In this document: positions 44,910 through 53,805 of the stretch, one piece after another
Position numbering within the stretch: position 1 is the stretch's first letter
How the letters are laid out: each line of letters begins with the position of its first letter
Assembly: GCA_902789175.1 (NCBI GenBank)
Contig: CADANF010000002.1
Location: 102,286 to 166,285, forward strand
DNA length: 64,000 nt
Source: an uncultured Lachnospiraceae bacterium
GTDB lineage: Bacteria > Bacillota > Clostridia > Lachnospirales > Lachnospiraceae
Reading direction: 5' to 3'
Notes under the pieces: generated by a model
What the model saw: the letters and a program-made list of their open reading frames with translations, nothing else
Database searches by the model: none
Told to the model about the DNA's origin: nothing
Made by a program: the position numbers and the translations under genes

Positions 44910-45359
44910 ATGATGACAAGACATGAAATAAGAGATTCTATCTTTAGGATCATCTTCCGTGAACAGTTTGTAGGAAAGGATAATATGGAGCTTCAGGCAG
45001 GAGATTATATCGAATCTCTTAAGGAAGAGCCTTCTACTTATCTTCCAAAATCCAGGATGAAGGAAGATGGCGTATCTGCTGAAGAAGCAGCATATATCAG
45101 CGGTAAGGCATCTAAGATCCTTGCGGCTACAGATGATATTGATAAGATTCTCGCAGGAGCAAGTAAGGGATGGGACATTAGTCGTATCGGAAAGGCTGAG
45201 CTTGCTATACTTCGTGTTGCTGTTTATGAGATTAAATATGATGAGGATGTTCCAGGTAAGGTAGCTATAAATGAAGCTATCGAACTTTCAAAAGAGTATT
45301 GTGATGAGAAAGCTTCTGCATTTATTAACGGAGTGCTTAGCTCGCTGATCGAGGCTTAG
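44910..45359 (+). CDS. nusB: Transcription antitermination protein NusB
   Basis: The all-helical 149-residue protein has the NusB features: MTRHEIRDSIFRIIFREQF at the start, and the C-terminal IGKAELAILRVAVYEIKY and VAINEAIELSKEYCDEKASAFINGVL segments. NusB with NusE (S10) binds boxA RNA in rRNA antitermination. A possible second start is ATG 44913. The last seven codons are part of the first unit of a 19-bp tandem repeat that continues past the stop. Confidence 0.95.
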   Translation: MMTRHEIRDSIFRIIFREQFVGKDNMELQAGDYIESLKEEPSTYLPKSRMKEDGVSAEEAAYISGKASKILAATDDIDKILAGASKGWDISRIGKAELAILRVAVYEIKYDEDVPGKVAINEAIELSKEYCDEKASAFINGVLSSLIEA

Positions 45360-45393
45360 CTTACTGATCAAGTATTAGCTCGCTGATCGAGGC
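45337..45393. repeat. Three contiguous 19-bp tandem repeats over the nusB stop
   Basis: TTAGCTCGCTGATCGAGGC (45337-45355), TTAGCTTACTGATCAAGTA (45356-45374) and TTAGCTCGCTGATCGAGGC (45375-45393) follow without gaps. Units 1 and 3 are identical; unit 2 differs at five positions. Unit 1 is coding (end of NusB). Each has an imperfect CTCG-CGAG dyad. Downstream, ATAGGATC (45395-45402) and GATCCTAT may pair over a long loop. Confidence 0.85.
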
Positions 45394-45471
45394 ATAGGAT
45401 CAGGTAACACAGAATTAATCAGATGCGAAAAGATCGATCCTATATTGAACATTTGAATTATTAGAGAATAT

Positions 45472-46671
45472 ATGAAAGTTTATTCAGTTGGACAGATAAA
45501 TAATTATCTTAAGAATTTAATACAGAGTGACTACCTTCTTCGCAATTTCCTTGTGAAGGGGGAGATCTCTAATTGCAAATATCACAGCATGGGGCATATC
45601 TATTTCTCATTAAAGGATGAGACAGGTTCCATGCCGTGTGTTATGTTTAAGGGAAATGTACCTTCTGGCCTTAAGTTTGAATTAAAGAATGGACAGGCGG
45701 TTATAGTTCAGGGCTCTCTTGGAGTCTATGAGCAGGGAGGGATGTATCAGCTTTATGCAAAAAATATCCAGCTGGATGGTCTGGGTGAAGGAGAACTTCA
45801 TCTTAAATTTGAACAATTGAAATTAAAGCTCTATGAAGAAGGGCTTTTTGATTTTGAAATAAAAAAGCCAATCCCCAAATTTCCAAAGTCGGTAGGAATA
45901 GTTACAGCAAAGACAGGAGCAGCCATACAGGATATCATGAATATCGCAAGGCGTAGAGATCCTTATGTACAGCTGGTTTTATATCCTGCAAAGGTTCAAG
46001 GGGATGGTGCGGCAGAGACGATAGTAAAAGGTATTAAGACTCTCGATAAGATGGGGCTTGATACTATAATAGTCGGACGTGGTGGTGGTTCTATAGAAGA
46101 TCTTTGGGCATTCAATGAAGAGATTGTGGCCCGTGCTATTTACGAGGCAAAGACTCCTATCATATCCGGTACCGGACACGAGATAGATAATACGATAGCG
46201 GATTATGTATCTGATCTTCGGGCACCGACTCCATCGGCTGCAGCGGAACTTGCTATTCCGGATATCATGTCTGAAATAAGAAAGATTGATAATTTAAGAA
46301 GTGGGATAGAGAGGTCTACTAAGGCCAGAATCGACAGATTACGGCTGCTTAATGATAAATATATTGCCAGATTAGAGAAGTTAAGCCCTGAGCAAAAGCT
46401 TATCAATAATAATCTTTATCTTGCCGGTCTTTCTGACAGGATGAAAGGTGCCATTGAAAGGAAATATGCTTTGTATGAGAGAAGGCTTAGCCTTGATATA
46501 GCAAGACTTGACGGACTTTCCCCTACAGCAAAGTTAATAAACGGTTTTGGATATATTTCAAAAAATGATGAACCTGTTACTTCAGCAAAGAAGGTTAAGG
46601 CAGGGGATGAGATAGAGATTATTTTACATGACGGCTCGGTTCGTACCAGAGTAGAGCAGGTCCACAATTAA
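45472..46671 (+). CDS. xseA: Exodeoxyribonuclease VII large subunit
   Basis: The 399-residue protein has the N-terminal OB-fold (FLVKGEISNCKYHSMGHIYFSLKD) followed by the catalytic exonuclease core (KSVGIVTAKTGAAIQDIMN, IIVGRGGGSIEDLWAFNEE, PIISGTGHEIDNTIADYVSD, LRAPTPSAAAELA) and a helical C-terminal region. It degrades single-stranded DNA as part of the XseA-XseB complex and works in repair. It is followed by xseB at 61 bp. The Shine-Dalgarno is weak (AGAGAAT). Confidence 0.96.
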   Translation: MKVYSVGQINNYLKNLIQSDYLLRNFLVKGEISNCKYHSMGHIYFSLKDETGSMPCVMFKGNVPSGLKFELKNGQAVIVQGSLGVYEQGGMYQLYAKNIQLDGLGEGELHLKFEQLKLKLYEEGLFDFEIKKPIPKFPKSVGIVTAKTGAAIQDIMNIARRRDPYVQLVLYPAKVQGDGAAETIVKGIKTLDKMGLDTIIVGRGGGSIEDLWAFNEEIVARAIYEAKTPIISGTGHEIDNTIADYVSDLRAPTPSAAAELAIPDIMSEIRKIDNLRSGIERSTKARIDRLRLLNDKYIARLEKLSPEQKLINNNLYLAGLSDRMKGAIERKYALYERRLSLDIARLDGLSPTAKLINGFGYISKNDEPVTSAKKVKAGDEIEIILHDGSVRTRVEQVHN

Positions 46672-46732
46672 ATGCATTGTTCGTTGGGATTATATGTGCC
46701 GGGTTTGCTTAATTTTAAAAGAGGTATAAAAT

Positions 46733-46945
46733 ATGCCAAGAGCAAAGAAAAGTGAAGAAAAAGAGATAAATATTGAAGAATCATTTAAAAGGTTAGAAGA
46801 GATAACTGCACTCCTTGAAAAGCCGGATACTAAGCTTAAGGAAGCTATGGAGCTTTATACAGAAGGAGTTAAGTTAGCTGATAGCTGTAAGAAGACTCTT
46901 GAAGGAGTTGAGAAGGAGATAAAGATCCTTTCTGAAGACGAGTAA
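46733..46945 (+). CDS. xseB: Exodeoxyribonuclease VII small subunit
   Basis: The 70-residue helical protein matches XseB: FKRLEEITALLEKPDTKLKEAMELYTEGVKLADSCKKTLEG is the characteristic coiled-coil core. It binds XseA to form the active complex. AAGAGGT lies about 7 bp upstream. It lies between xseA and ispA in the expected order. Confidence 0.95.
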   Translation: MPRAKKSEEKEINIEESFKRLEEITALLEKPDTKLKEAMELYTEGVKLADSCKKTLEGVEKEIKILSEDE

Positions 46946-46997
46946 GTTATTAAGAGCAGACTTTTTTATGGATCATGGATCCTTTCGGAGGCAAAAG

Positions 46998-47909
46998 ATG
47001 ATTGATAAAAATATATTAGAGAATCTTCGACTTACATGTGAAGATGTTATAAAAAAATATATGCCACAAACTACGGGACGTAATGGCAGGGTGGCAGAGG
47101 CTATGAATTATTCCCTTGAAGCCGGGGGAAAGAGACTCCGTCCAATGCTTATGTTTCTTACCTATAAGGCATTTCTTGGTGAAAGAGAAGATGATAAGGT
47201 TGTAGAACCATTTATGGCAGCACTTGAGATGATACATACTTATTCTCTTATCCATGATGATCTGCCTGCTATGGATAATGATGACTTAAGACGTGGACTT
47301 CCTACCTGTCATAAGAAGTTTGGGGAGGATATCGCAATCCTTGCAGGAGACGGATTACTTAACTTAGCTTATGAAGTAGCCTGTAATGGTTTTATGATAA
47401 GACCTGGAAATCTGGCAGTAGAGAGAGCTTTTAAAGTCCTTGCAACAAGACCGGGGCTTAATGGCATGCTGGGAGGCCAGGCAGCGGATGTCTGCCTCAC
47501 AGGAAAAAAGTTAGATGCATCAGATATTGATTATATATATGAAAATAAGACTGCAGCGCTTCTTATGTGTGCCATGGAGATTGGTGCAATCCTTGCAGGA
47601 GCAACTGATTCAGAGATTTGTCAGATCTCTGAAGCTGCATATTCCATCGGAATGGCATTTCAGGTTCAGGATGATATCATAGATATGACCGGAGATGCCG
47701 AGGTTGTTGGTAAAGAAGTAGGTCAGGACGAAAGAAATGACAAATATACTTATGCCTCGATCAATGGCATTGAGAGATCAAGAGAATATGTCCGTGACCT
47801 GTCATTAAAGGCGGCTGATTCTTTAGATGATTTATTTAAGGATAAAAAGAATGATTATTCAGCGATGCTTACAGAGGTTGTAATGTCACTGGTGGATAGA
47901 GAAAAATAA
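46998..47909 (+). CDS. ispA: Geranylgeranyl/farnesyl diphosphate synthase family
   Basis: This is a trans-polyprenyl diphosphate synthase of 303 residues with the first Asp-rich motif DDLPAMDNDDLRRG (DDxxxxD form, typical of bacterial FPP synthases), GQAADVCLTGK and the second motif DDIIDMTGD. It makes farnesyl diphosphate from IPP and DMAPP. ATG 46998 has GGAGG at 7 bp; an in-frame ATG 46968 is not supported. It is followed by dxs after 1 bp, coupling the two isoprenoid genes. Confidence 0.94.
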   Translation: MIDKNILENLRLTCEDVIKKYMPQTTGRNGRVAEAMNYSLEAGGKRLRPMLMFLTYKAFLGEREDDKVVEPFMAALEMIHTYSLIHDDLPAMDNDDLRRGLPTCHKKFGEDIAILAGDGLLNLAYEVACNGFMIRPGNLAVERAFKVLATRPGLNGMLGGQAADVCLTGKKLDASDIDYIYENKTAALLMCAMEIGAILAGATDSEICQISEAAYSIGMAFQVQDDIIDMTGDAEVVGKEVGQDERNDKYTYASINGIERSREYVRDLSLKAADSLDDLFKDKKNDYSAMLTEVVMSLVDREK

Positions 47910-47910
47910 T

Positions 47911-49818
47911 ATGGCAATACTTGATAATATTAAAAAAGAAAATGATATAAAGAAGCTTAAAGCAGGAAGTCTTAATGATCTTTCAAAAGAGATAAGAGAG
48001 TTTATCATTGAAAATGTATCTAAGACCGGTGGTCATCTTGCGTCTAATCTTGGGGCTGTTGAACTTACCATTGCTCTCCATAGATGTATGACTTTTCCTG
48101 AGGATAAGCTTATTTTTGATGTAGGCCATCAGAGTTATACCCATAAAATACTTACAGGAAGAAAGAGCGGCTTTACAAAGCTTAGAAAACTGGATGGTAT
48201 GAGCGGATTCCCTAAGTCTATTGAGTCGGCTTCAGATCCATTTAATACAGGGCATAGTTCGACTTCTATTTCTGCAGCTTTGGGATACTGCGTTGCAAGA
48301 GATCTTAAGGGTGGTAAGGAAAAAGTCTGCGCTGTGATAGGGGACGGTTCTCTTACTGGTGGTATGGCTTATGAAGCTTTAGACAGGCTGGCACAGCTTA
48401 GATCTCAGTGTGTTATCATCGTAAATGATAATCAGATGTCCATAGGAAAGAATGTAGGTGGGCTTTCTAAAGCGCTGAATCGTATAAGAGTAAGTGATAC
48501 CTATAATGATATGAAATCAAATGTGGAATCTGCGCTTCAGTCTATTCCTGCCGTTGGATTTAAGATGGCAAGAGGGATCAAGCGTTCTAAGGATTCCATA
48601 AGAAATATACTTATACATGACAACATCTTTGAAGAGATGGGACTTACTTATGTTGGACCTATTGATGGCCATAACATAGAAGAGATGGTAAGCACCTTTA
48701 AGGAAGCTTTCTCTCTTAATAAGCCTATTGTTATCCATGTATGCACAAAGAAAGGTAAGGGATATCCTCTTGCAGAGAAATATCCTGAGCATTTCCATGG
48801 GGTTGCGCCTTTCGATATTGAGACAGGACGTACCAGGAGTCATAAGACTGGTGCTACAAATACAGATGTCTTTGCAAAAGAGCTGGTATGTCTTGGAAGT
48901 AGTAATGAAAAAATAGTTGCTATTACTGCCGCTATGGCGCAAGGAACCGGTGTAAGCCTTTTCAGGAGACATTTTCCAAAGAGAACCTTTGATGTGGGAA
49001 TAGCGGAGCAGCATGCAGTGACTTTTGCAGCGGGACTTGCTAAAGGCGGCATGATACCGGTGGTGGCTATTTATTCTTCATTCTTACAGAGGGCCTATGA
49101 TCAGATTCTTCATGATGTCTGTCTTCAGAGACTTCATGTGATATTTGCGATAGACAGATCTGGACTTGTAGGGCCGGATGGAGAGACTCATCAGGGAATT
49201 TATGATACTTCTTTCCTTAGAGAAATGCCGGGGCTTACGATCCTTGCTCCTAAAGGTGCAAAAGAGATTGAGGAAGCTCTTAGATTTGCCGTAAACGAAT
49301 GCGACGGCCCGGTTGCTATTAAATACAGTCGTGCTCAGGCGGATTATTCTTTTGATAAGTGGAACGAGCCATTTAGATCAGGCCATTCTGAAATGATCCA
49401 GGACTTTGGTTTTAATCCAATGGTTGTTAAAAAGGAAATGGATTATAAGAAGAAGATCTCCATTGTTTCAGTTGGAAATATGATGGAAATATCAAATGAA
49501 GTGGCTGATCTTTTAAAAGAAAGATGCGGCATTGTGCCTCGTCTTATAAATGCCAGATTTATCAAGCCTCTTGATAAGAATTTCCTTAAAGAAACTGCTG
49601 ATGCATCAGATATCATGGTAGTGGTTGAAGAGAATGTGCGTCGTGGAAGTTTTGGCGAAGCACTTTGCTATGAATTATATATGAGCGGTGTTAAAACTGA
49701 AATGATCCACTGCTGTATAGATGCTGAGATGGTGCCTCATGGTGGCATTGGAGAATTAAGAGAGAGACTGGGACTTGATCCAGAGAGTATATATAATAAG
49801 ATTTATATTAAATTATAA
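47911..49818 (+). CDS. dxs: 1-deoxy-D-xylulose-5-phosphate synthase
   Basis: DXS of 635 residues: TPP-binding part with GHQSYTHKILTGR, GDGSLTGGMAYEALD and NDNQMSIGKNVGG, the central domain with FDVGIAEQHAVTFAAGLAK (catalytic Glu of EQH), and the transketolase C-domain. It catalyses the first step of the MEP isoprenoid pathway from pyruvate and glyceraldehyde 3-phosphate. It is normal length and complete, between ispA and tlyA as in the standard Firmicute order. Confidence 0.97.
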   Translation: MAILDNIKKENDIKKLKAGSLNDLSKEIREFIIENVSKTGGHLASNLGAVELTIALHRCMTFPEDKLIFDVGHQSYTHKILTGRKSGFTKLRKLDGMSGFPKSIESASDPFNTGHSSTSISAALGYCVARDLKGGKEKVCAVIGDGSLTGGMAYEALDRLAQLRSQCVIIVNDNQMSIGKNVGGLSKALNRIRVSDTYNDMKSNVESALQSIPAVGFKMARGIKRSKDSIRNILIHDNIFEEMGLTYVGPIDGHNIEEMVSTFKEAFSLNKPIVIHVCTKKGKGYPLAEKYPEHFHGVAPFDIETGRTRSHKTGATNTDVFAKELVCLGSSNEKIVAITAAMAQGTGVSLFRRHFPKRTFDVGIAEQHAVTFAAGLAKGGMIPVVAIYSSFLQRAYDQILHDVCLQRLHVIFAIDRSGLVGPDGETHQGIYDTSFLREMPGLTILAPKGAKEIEEALRFAVNECDGPVAIKYSRAQADYSFDKWNEPFRSGHSEMIQDFGFNPMVVKKEMDYKKKISIVSVGNMMEISNEVADLLKERCGIVPRLINARFIKPLDKNFLKETADASDIMVVVEENVRRGSFGEALCYELYMSGVKTEMIHCCIDAEMVPHGGIGELRERLGLDPESIYNKIYIKL

Positions 49819-49832
49819 AAAGGTTTAGCTAT

Positions 49833-50642
49833 ATGAAGAAAAGACTGGATGTTTTACTGGTGGAGAAAGGTTTTGCTGATTCAAGAGAAAAGGCAAAGCG
49901 CCTTATAATGTCAGGCATCGTATATGTTGATAATATTAAGGAAGACAAGGCCGGAAGTACATTTGAAGAAACAAAGAATATAGAAGTAAGAGGTACTACA
50001 TTAAAGTATGTAAGCCGTGGCGGACTTAAATTAGAGAAAGCTATGGAGAATTTCCCTGTTAAGTTAGAGGGGACAGTATGTATGGATGTTGGTTCTTCTA
50101 CAGGTGGATTTACTGACTGTATGCTGCAGAATGGAGCGCTTAAGGTTTATTCCGTAGATGTAGGTCATGGTCAGCTGGACTGGAAGCTTCGTAACGACGA
50201 GAGAGTTGTGGTTATGGAGAAGACCAATATCAGATATGTTACACCTGAAAATATAGATGAATTACTGGATTTTGCATCCATAGATGTATCATTTATCTCA
50301 CTTACCAAGGTGCTTCTTCCTGTTTTTAATCTGCTTAAGGAAGACGGTGAGATAGTATGTCTTATCAAGCCTCAGTTTGAAGCAGGCCGTGAGAAGGTTG
50401 GTAAGCATGGAGTTGTAAGAGATAAGAAGGTTCATAAGGAAGTTATAGACATGGTACTTGACTATGCTAAATCTATTAATCTTTATGTTTCAGGACTAAC
50501 TTTTTCACCTGTTAAGGGACCGGAAGGAAATATCGAATATTTAGCTTATTTAAAAAAGCAGCCTTCAGATGAAGAAGTAGTAATAGATGTTGATAAAGTA
50601 GTTGAAGAAAGTCATGCCACACTTGATAAAAAGGCCGAGTAA
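49833..50642 (+). CDS. tlyA: TlyA family 16S/23S rRNA methyltransferase
   Basis: The 269-residue protein has an N-terminal S4 RNA-binding domain (KKRLDVLLVEKGFADSREKAK ... SGIVYVDN in two stretches) and an FtsJ-like methyltransferase domain (YVSRGGLKLEKAM, CMDVGSSTGGFTDCMLQNGA, VDVGHGQLDWKLR, DVSFISLTKVL). TlyA enzymes 2'-O-methylate rRNA and are linked to capreomycin sensitivity in mycobacteria. It lies in the conserved dxs-tlyA-nadK order. Confidence 0.93.
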   Translation: MKKRLDVLLVEKGFADSREKAKRLIMSGIVYVDNIKEDKAGSTFEETKNIEVRGTTLKYVSRGGLKLEKAMENFPVKLEGTVCMDVGSSTGGFTDCMLQNGALKVYSVDVGHGQLDWKLRNDERVVVMEKTNIRYVTPENIDELLDFASIDVSFISLTKVLLPVFNLLKEDGEIVCLIKPQFEAGREKVGKHGVVRDKKVHKEVIDMVLDYAKSINLYVSGLTFSPVKGPEGNIEYLAYLKKQPSDEEVVIDVDKVVEESHATLDKKAE

Positions 50643-50647
50643 AAAGT

Positions 50648-51490
50648 ATGAAACAGTTAAAGAATTTTCTTCTTTATACCAATATTAATAAAGATAGAGA
50701 ACTTGAAGTTGCAAATGATGTAAAGAGCAGGATCTCTCTTCGGGGGGGAAATGCCTATATCTGCTGCAACGAGGATATCGATCTTTGTGCAAAAGAAAAA
50801 GAAATCGATCTGGACAGTCTGGATGCTATTATCGTTCTTGGAGGAGATGGAACTCTTCTTAGGGCAGCCCATACTGTAGGTGAAAGATATATCCCTATGA
50901 TCGGTATCAACCTTGGAACAGTAGGTTTTCTTACGGAAGTAGATCTTCCTAAGGTGGATGAAATGGTATGCCGCCTTATGAATGGAGATTATACGATAGA
51001 GAAACGTATGATGCTGGATGGAAAAGTAAATGACTCTGACTTCACATCTCTTAACGATGTGGTGGTTGCTCGTCAGGGAGCTTTAAGACTTCTGGCATTT
51101 AAGATATTTGTAAATGATGTATTTTTTGATACCTATGAGGCAGATGGAATCATAGTATCTACCCCTACAGGTTCAACAGGTTATAATCTTTCTGCGGGAG
51201 GGCCGATTGTAAGTCCTAAGGCAAGCCTGATACTGGTTACTCCTGTAGCGCCACATTCTCTTTCGAAGAAGAGCGTGGTATTTTCTGCAGAGGATTCCAT
51301 CAGGATCGAACTGGTTGAAAAGAGAAAGACACAGGTAAATGAAGCTCTTGTAAGTTTTGACGGTTTCAAGAACTTTGAAATAGGGGTTAATGACAAGATA
51401 GAGATAAGAAGGTCAGAAAATGAGCTCGAACTTATCAAAATTGATGAGGAAAGCTTTTATGAGGTAATTAGCAGGAAATTCAGGATATGA
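50648..51490 (+). CDS. nadK: NAD kinase
   Basis: The 280-residue protein shows the NAD kinase signature IIVLGGDGTLLRAAH, then GINLGTVGFLTEVD, ADGIIVSTPTGSTGYNLSAGGPIV and VTPVAPHSL. It makes NADP from NAD and ATP (or polyphosphate). It is followed by argR with a 4-bp overlap (ATGA), so the two are translationally coupled, as in many Clostridia. Confidence 0.95.
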   Translation: MKQLKNFLLYTNINKDRELEVANDVKSRISLRGGNAYICCNEDIDLCAKEKEIDLDSLDAIIVLGGDGTLLRAAHTVGERYIPMIGINLGTVGFLTEVDLPKVDEMVCRLMNGDYTIEKRMMLDGKVNDSDFTSLNDVVVARQGALRLLAFKIFVNDVFFDTYEADGIIVSTPTGSTGYNLSAGGPIVSPKASLILVTPVAPHSLSKKSVVFSAEDSIRIELVEKRKTQVNEALVSFDGFKNFEIGVNDKIEIRRSENELELIKIDEESFYEVISRKFRI

Positions 51491-51936
51491 AAAGGGACAG
51501 ACAAAGAACAATACTCAGACTTATTACAGATTATGAGATAGAGACACAGGAAGAACTGGCTACAAAGCTTACAGAAGAAGGTTTTGATACAACACAGGCC
51601 ACTGTGTCCCGTGATATAAGAGAATTAAGACTTCGTAAGATCACATCAGAAAGTGGAAGACAAAAGTATGCTCCAGGAGAAGCGTCGCTTTCTACTTCAG
51701 CAGCTTCTTATAGACAGATTCTTCGCACTGGTATAAGCAGTGTTGAAGCGGCTGAAAATATCGTTGTGATAAAAACAGTATCAGGTGTTGCCATGGCAGT
51801 TGCAGCAGCTCTTGATCATATGCATATTGATGGCATTGCAGGATGTATTGCAGGAGATGATACCATATTTATTGCGGTACGTAAGAAAGTCCTGGTGGAT
51901 TCAGTGGTTGATGCTATCCATATGACACTTAATTAG
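51487..51936 (+). CDS. argR: Arginine repressor
   Basis: The 149-residue ArgR/AhrC has an N-terminal winged helix (RQRTILRLITDYEIETQEELA, then TQATVSRDIRELRLRKI with the recognition helix) and a C-terminal arginine-binding hexamer domain with GIAGCIAGDDTIFIAVR. It controls arginine synthesis and use. Overlap with nadK by 4 bp; recN follows at 41 bp. This position is the classical argR-recN linkage of Firmicutes. Confidence 0.96.
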   Translation: MKRDRQRTILRLITDYEIETQEELATKLTEEGFDTTQATVSRDIRELRLRKITSESGRQKYAPGEASLSTSAASYRQILRTGISSVEAAENIVVIKTVSGVAMAVAAALDHMHIDGIAGCIAGDDTIFIAVRKKVLVDSVVDAIHMTLN

Positions 51937-51977
51937 TTTTCTATTTTTCTATATAAAGGGAAGGACAAAGTAAAGAT

Positions 51978-53654
51978 ATGTTACAGAGTCTTCACATTAA
52001 AAATCTTGCTCTTATAGATGAGATTTCTGTGGATTTTTCTGATGGGCTGAATATCCTTACGGGTGAGACAGGCGCCGGAAAATCCATAATCATTGGCTCT
52101 ATCGGTATCGGATTGGGAGGAAAATTTGATAGTTCTCTTCTAAGAGATAAAAATTCCGAAGGACTTGTGGAACTTATCTTCTGGGTGGATCCAGAGAGTG
52201 AGAAAGCACTTCGTGAATTAGACAGTGAGATCACACCATGTGAGGGACAGCTTATAATCCAGAGACGTCTTGTTAATGGCCGCACTACTAACAGGATAAA
52301 TGATCATAGCGTTACCATCACTAAGTTAAGGGAAGTGGCAGAGGTTCTTATTAATCTTCATGCCCAGCATGAGAGTACCACATTGCTTAAACCAAGGAAG
52401 CATCTTGCTATCATTGATTCATCTGATCCAGAAATCATAGATCTAAAGGAAAAAGTCAGCGACAGTTATAAAAAATATAAAGAAGTATGTGACAACCTTA
52501 AAGAACTTTCAAAGGATGAAGGAGAGATGGCAAAACGTCTTGATTTTATCGGCTTTGAGATATCAGAGATTGAAAGTGCCTGCCTTAATGAAGGAGAAGA
52601 CACTTTATTAGAAGAGCAGTATAAGAAGATGAATGCTTCGAGAGACATTTTATCTGTCTTAAATGATATTTACAGGGTTACGGGATATGATGACAGTAAT
52701 TCTGCGGGAAATGTCATTTCGAGGAATCTGCCTCGTTTGAGAGATCTTATCAGATATGATAAGGACATTGAAGATATAGCAGAATATCTTTCTAATATTG
52801 ACGGACTTCTTAATGATTTTAACCGTTCTCTTTCGGATTATATGTCTTCTATGGAATTTGATGAAGCAGATCTAAGAAATACAGAAGAAAGATTAGATCT
52901 TATCAATTCTCTTAAGATGAAATATGGAAAGACCATTGATCTTATTAAGGACACCTTAGAAGAACTTAAAAGTGAAAGAGAAAAACTTGCTAATCATGAT
53001 GAGATAATAGCTGAATTAAAACAAAAGAAAGATAAGCTTTATAAGGAATTATCCCATGCGGCAGATGAACTTTCTCTTAAGAGAAAGGCAGCTGCAGATA
53101 TTCTTACTGAAAAGATAAAAGAGTCCCTTCTTTTGCTTAATTTTAATGATGTCAGATTTTCTACTGATTTTAAGAAAAAAGAAGAGATCACTCAGGATGG
53201 TTGTGATGAAGTATGCTTTATGATATCCACTAATGTGGGAGAAGATATAAAGCCTCTTCAGGATGTTGCATCCGGTGGTGAATTATCACGAGTTATGCTG
53301 GCTATAAAGGCGTCTCTTACAACGGATAATGATATGACTACGCTTGTATTTGATGAGATTGATACAGGTATAAGTGGGATCACAGCAGAAGCTGTAGGAA
53401 AGATGATGAAATGCATCGCAGCAAAAAGACAGGTTATCTGTATCACCCATTTAGCTCAGATAGCGGCTGTTTCAGACCATTCATTTATCATTGAGAAAAA
53501 AGTTACCGGAGAGGAAACTGATAAGAAAACGGTGACTCTTATAAGAGAGATAGATGAAGAGGGTAAGATCATGGAAATCGCCCGTCTCCTGGGAGGAGCT
53601 CAGATAACAGATAATGTTTTGGCTACAGCAAGAGAGATGGTTAAGAGTAAGTGA
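51978..53654 (+). CDS. recN: DNA repair protein RecN
   Basis: SMC-like ATPase of 558 residues: N-terminal LIDEISVDFSDGLNILTGETGAGKSI (Walker A), two coiled-coil arms around a short centre, the signature DVASGGELSRVMLAIK, and Walker B with TLVFDEIDTGISG. It works in the early response to double-strand breaks. It ends the conserved block; the next 150 bp carry a new promoter. Confidence 0.97.
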   Translation: MLQSLHIKNLALIDEISVDFSDGLNILTGETGAGKSIIIGSIGIGLGGKFDSSLLRDKNSEGLVELIFWVDPESEKALRELDSEITPCEGQLIIQRRLVNGRTTNRINDHSVTITKLREVAEVLINLHAQHESTTLLKPRKHLAIIDSSDPEIIDLKEKVSDSYKKYKEVCDNLKELSKDEGEMAKRLDFIGFEISEIESACLNEGEDTLLEEQYKKMNASRDILSVLNDIYRVTGYDDSNSAGNVISRNLPRLRDLIRYDKDIEDIAEYLSNIDGLLNDFNRSLSDYMSSMEFDEADLRNTEERLDLINSLKMKYGKTIDLIKDTLEELKSEREKLANHDEIIAELKQKKDKLYKELSHAADELSLKRKAAADILTEKIKESLLLLNFNDVRFSTDFKKKEEITQDGCDEVCFMISTNVGEDIKPLQDVASGGELSRVMLAIKASLTTDNDMTTLVFDEIDTGISGITAEAVGKMMKCIAAKRQVICITHLAQIAAVSDHSFIIEKKVTGEETDKKTVTLIREIDEEGKIMEIARLLGGAQITDNVLATAREMVKSK

Positions 53655-53693
53655 ATTTATTCAAAAAAAACAGCCAAAAAGTTAAAAAAATGA

Positions 53694-53723
53694 TTGACGG
53701 TAATTGCTTTATTAAAGTAAAAT
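53694..53723 (+). promoter_or_regulatory. Sigma-A promoter of the repeat-rich basic protein gene
   Basis: TTGACG (53694-53699) and TAAAAT (53718-53723) are separated by 18 bp; the GTG start follows 82 bp after the -10, so the mRNA has a leader of about 75 bases. Confidence 0.6.
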
Positions 53724-53805
53724 GTGACCGTTGAGTATAAGAGAATAAATCTCTAGAAAAAAATATTTTAAAATAGTTTTTTAATGAAAAACGAAGGAGT
53801 AAAAA

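Noticed and set aside
48517-49014. Antisense ORF of 165 codons within dxs
   Set aside because: Shadow frame; dxs is complete and conserved here.
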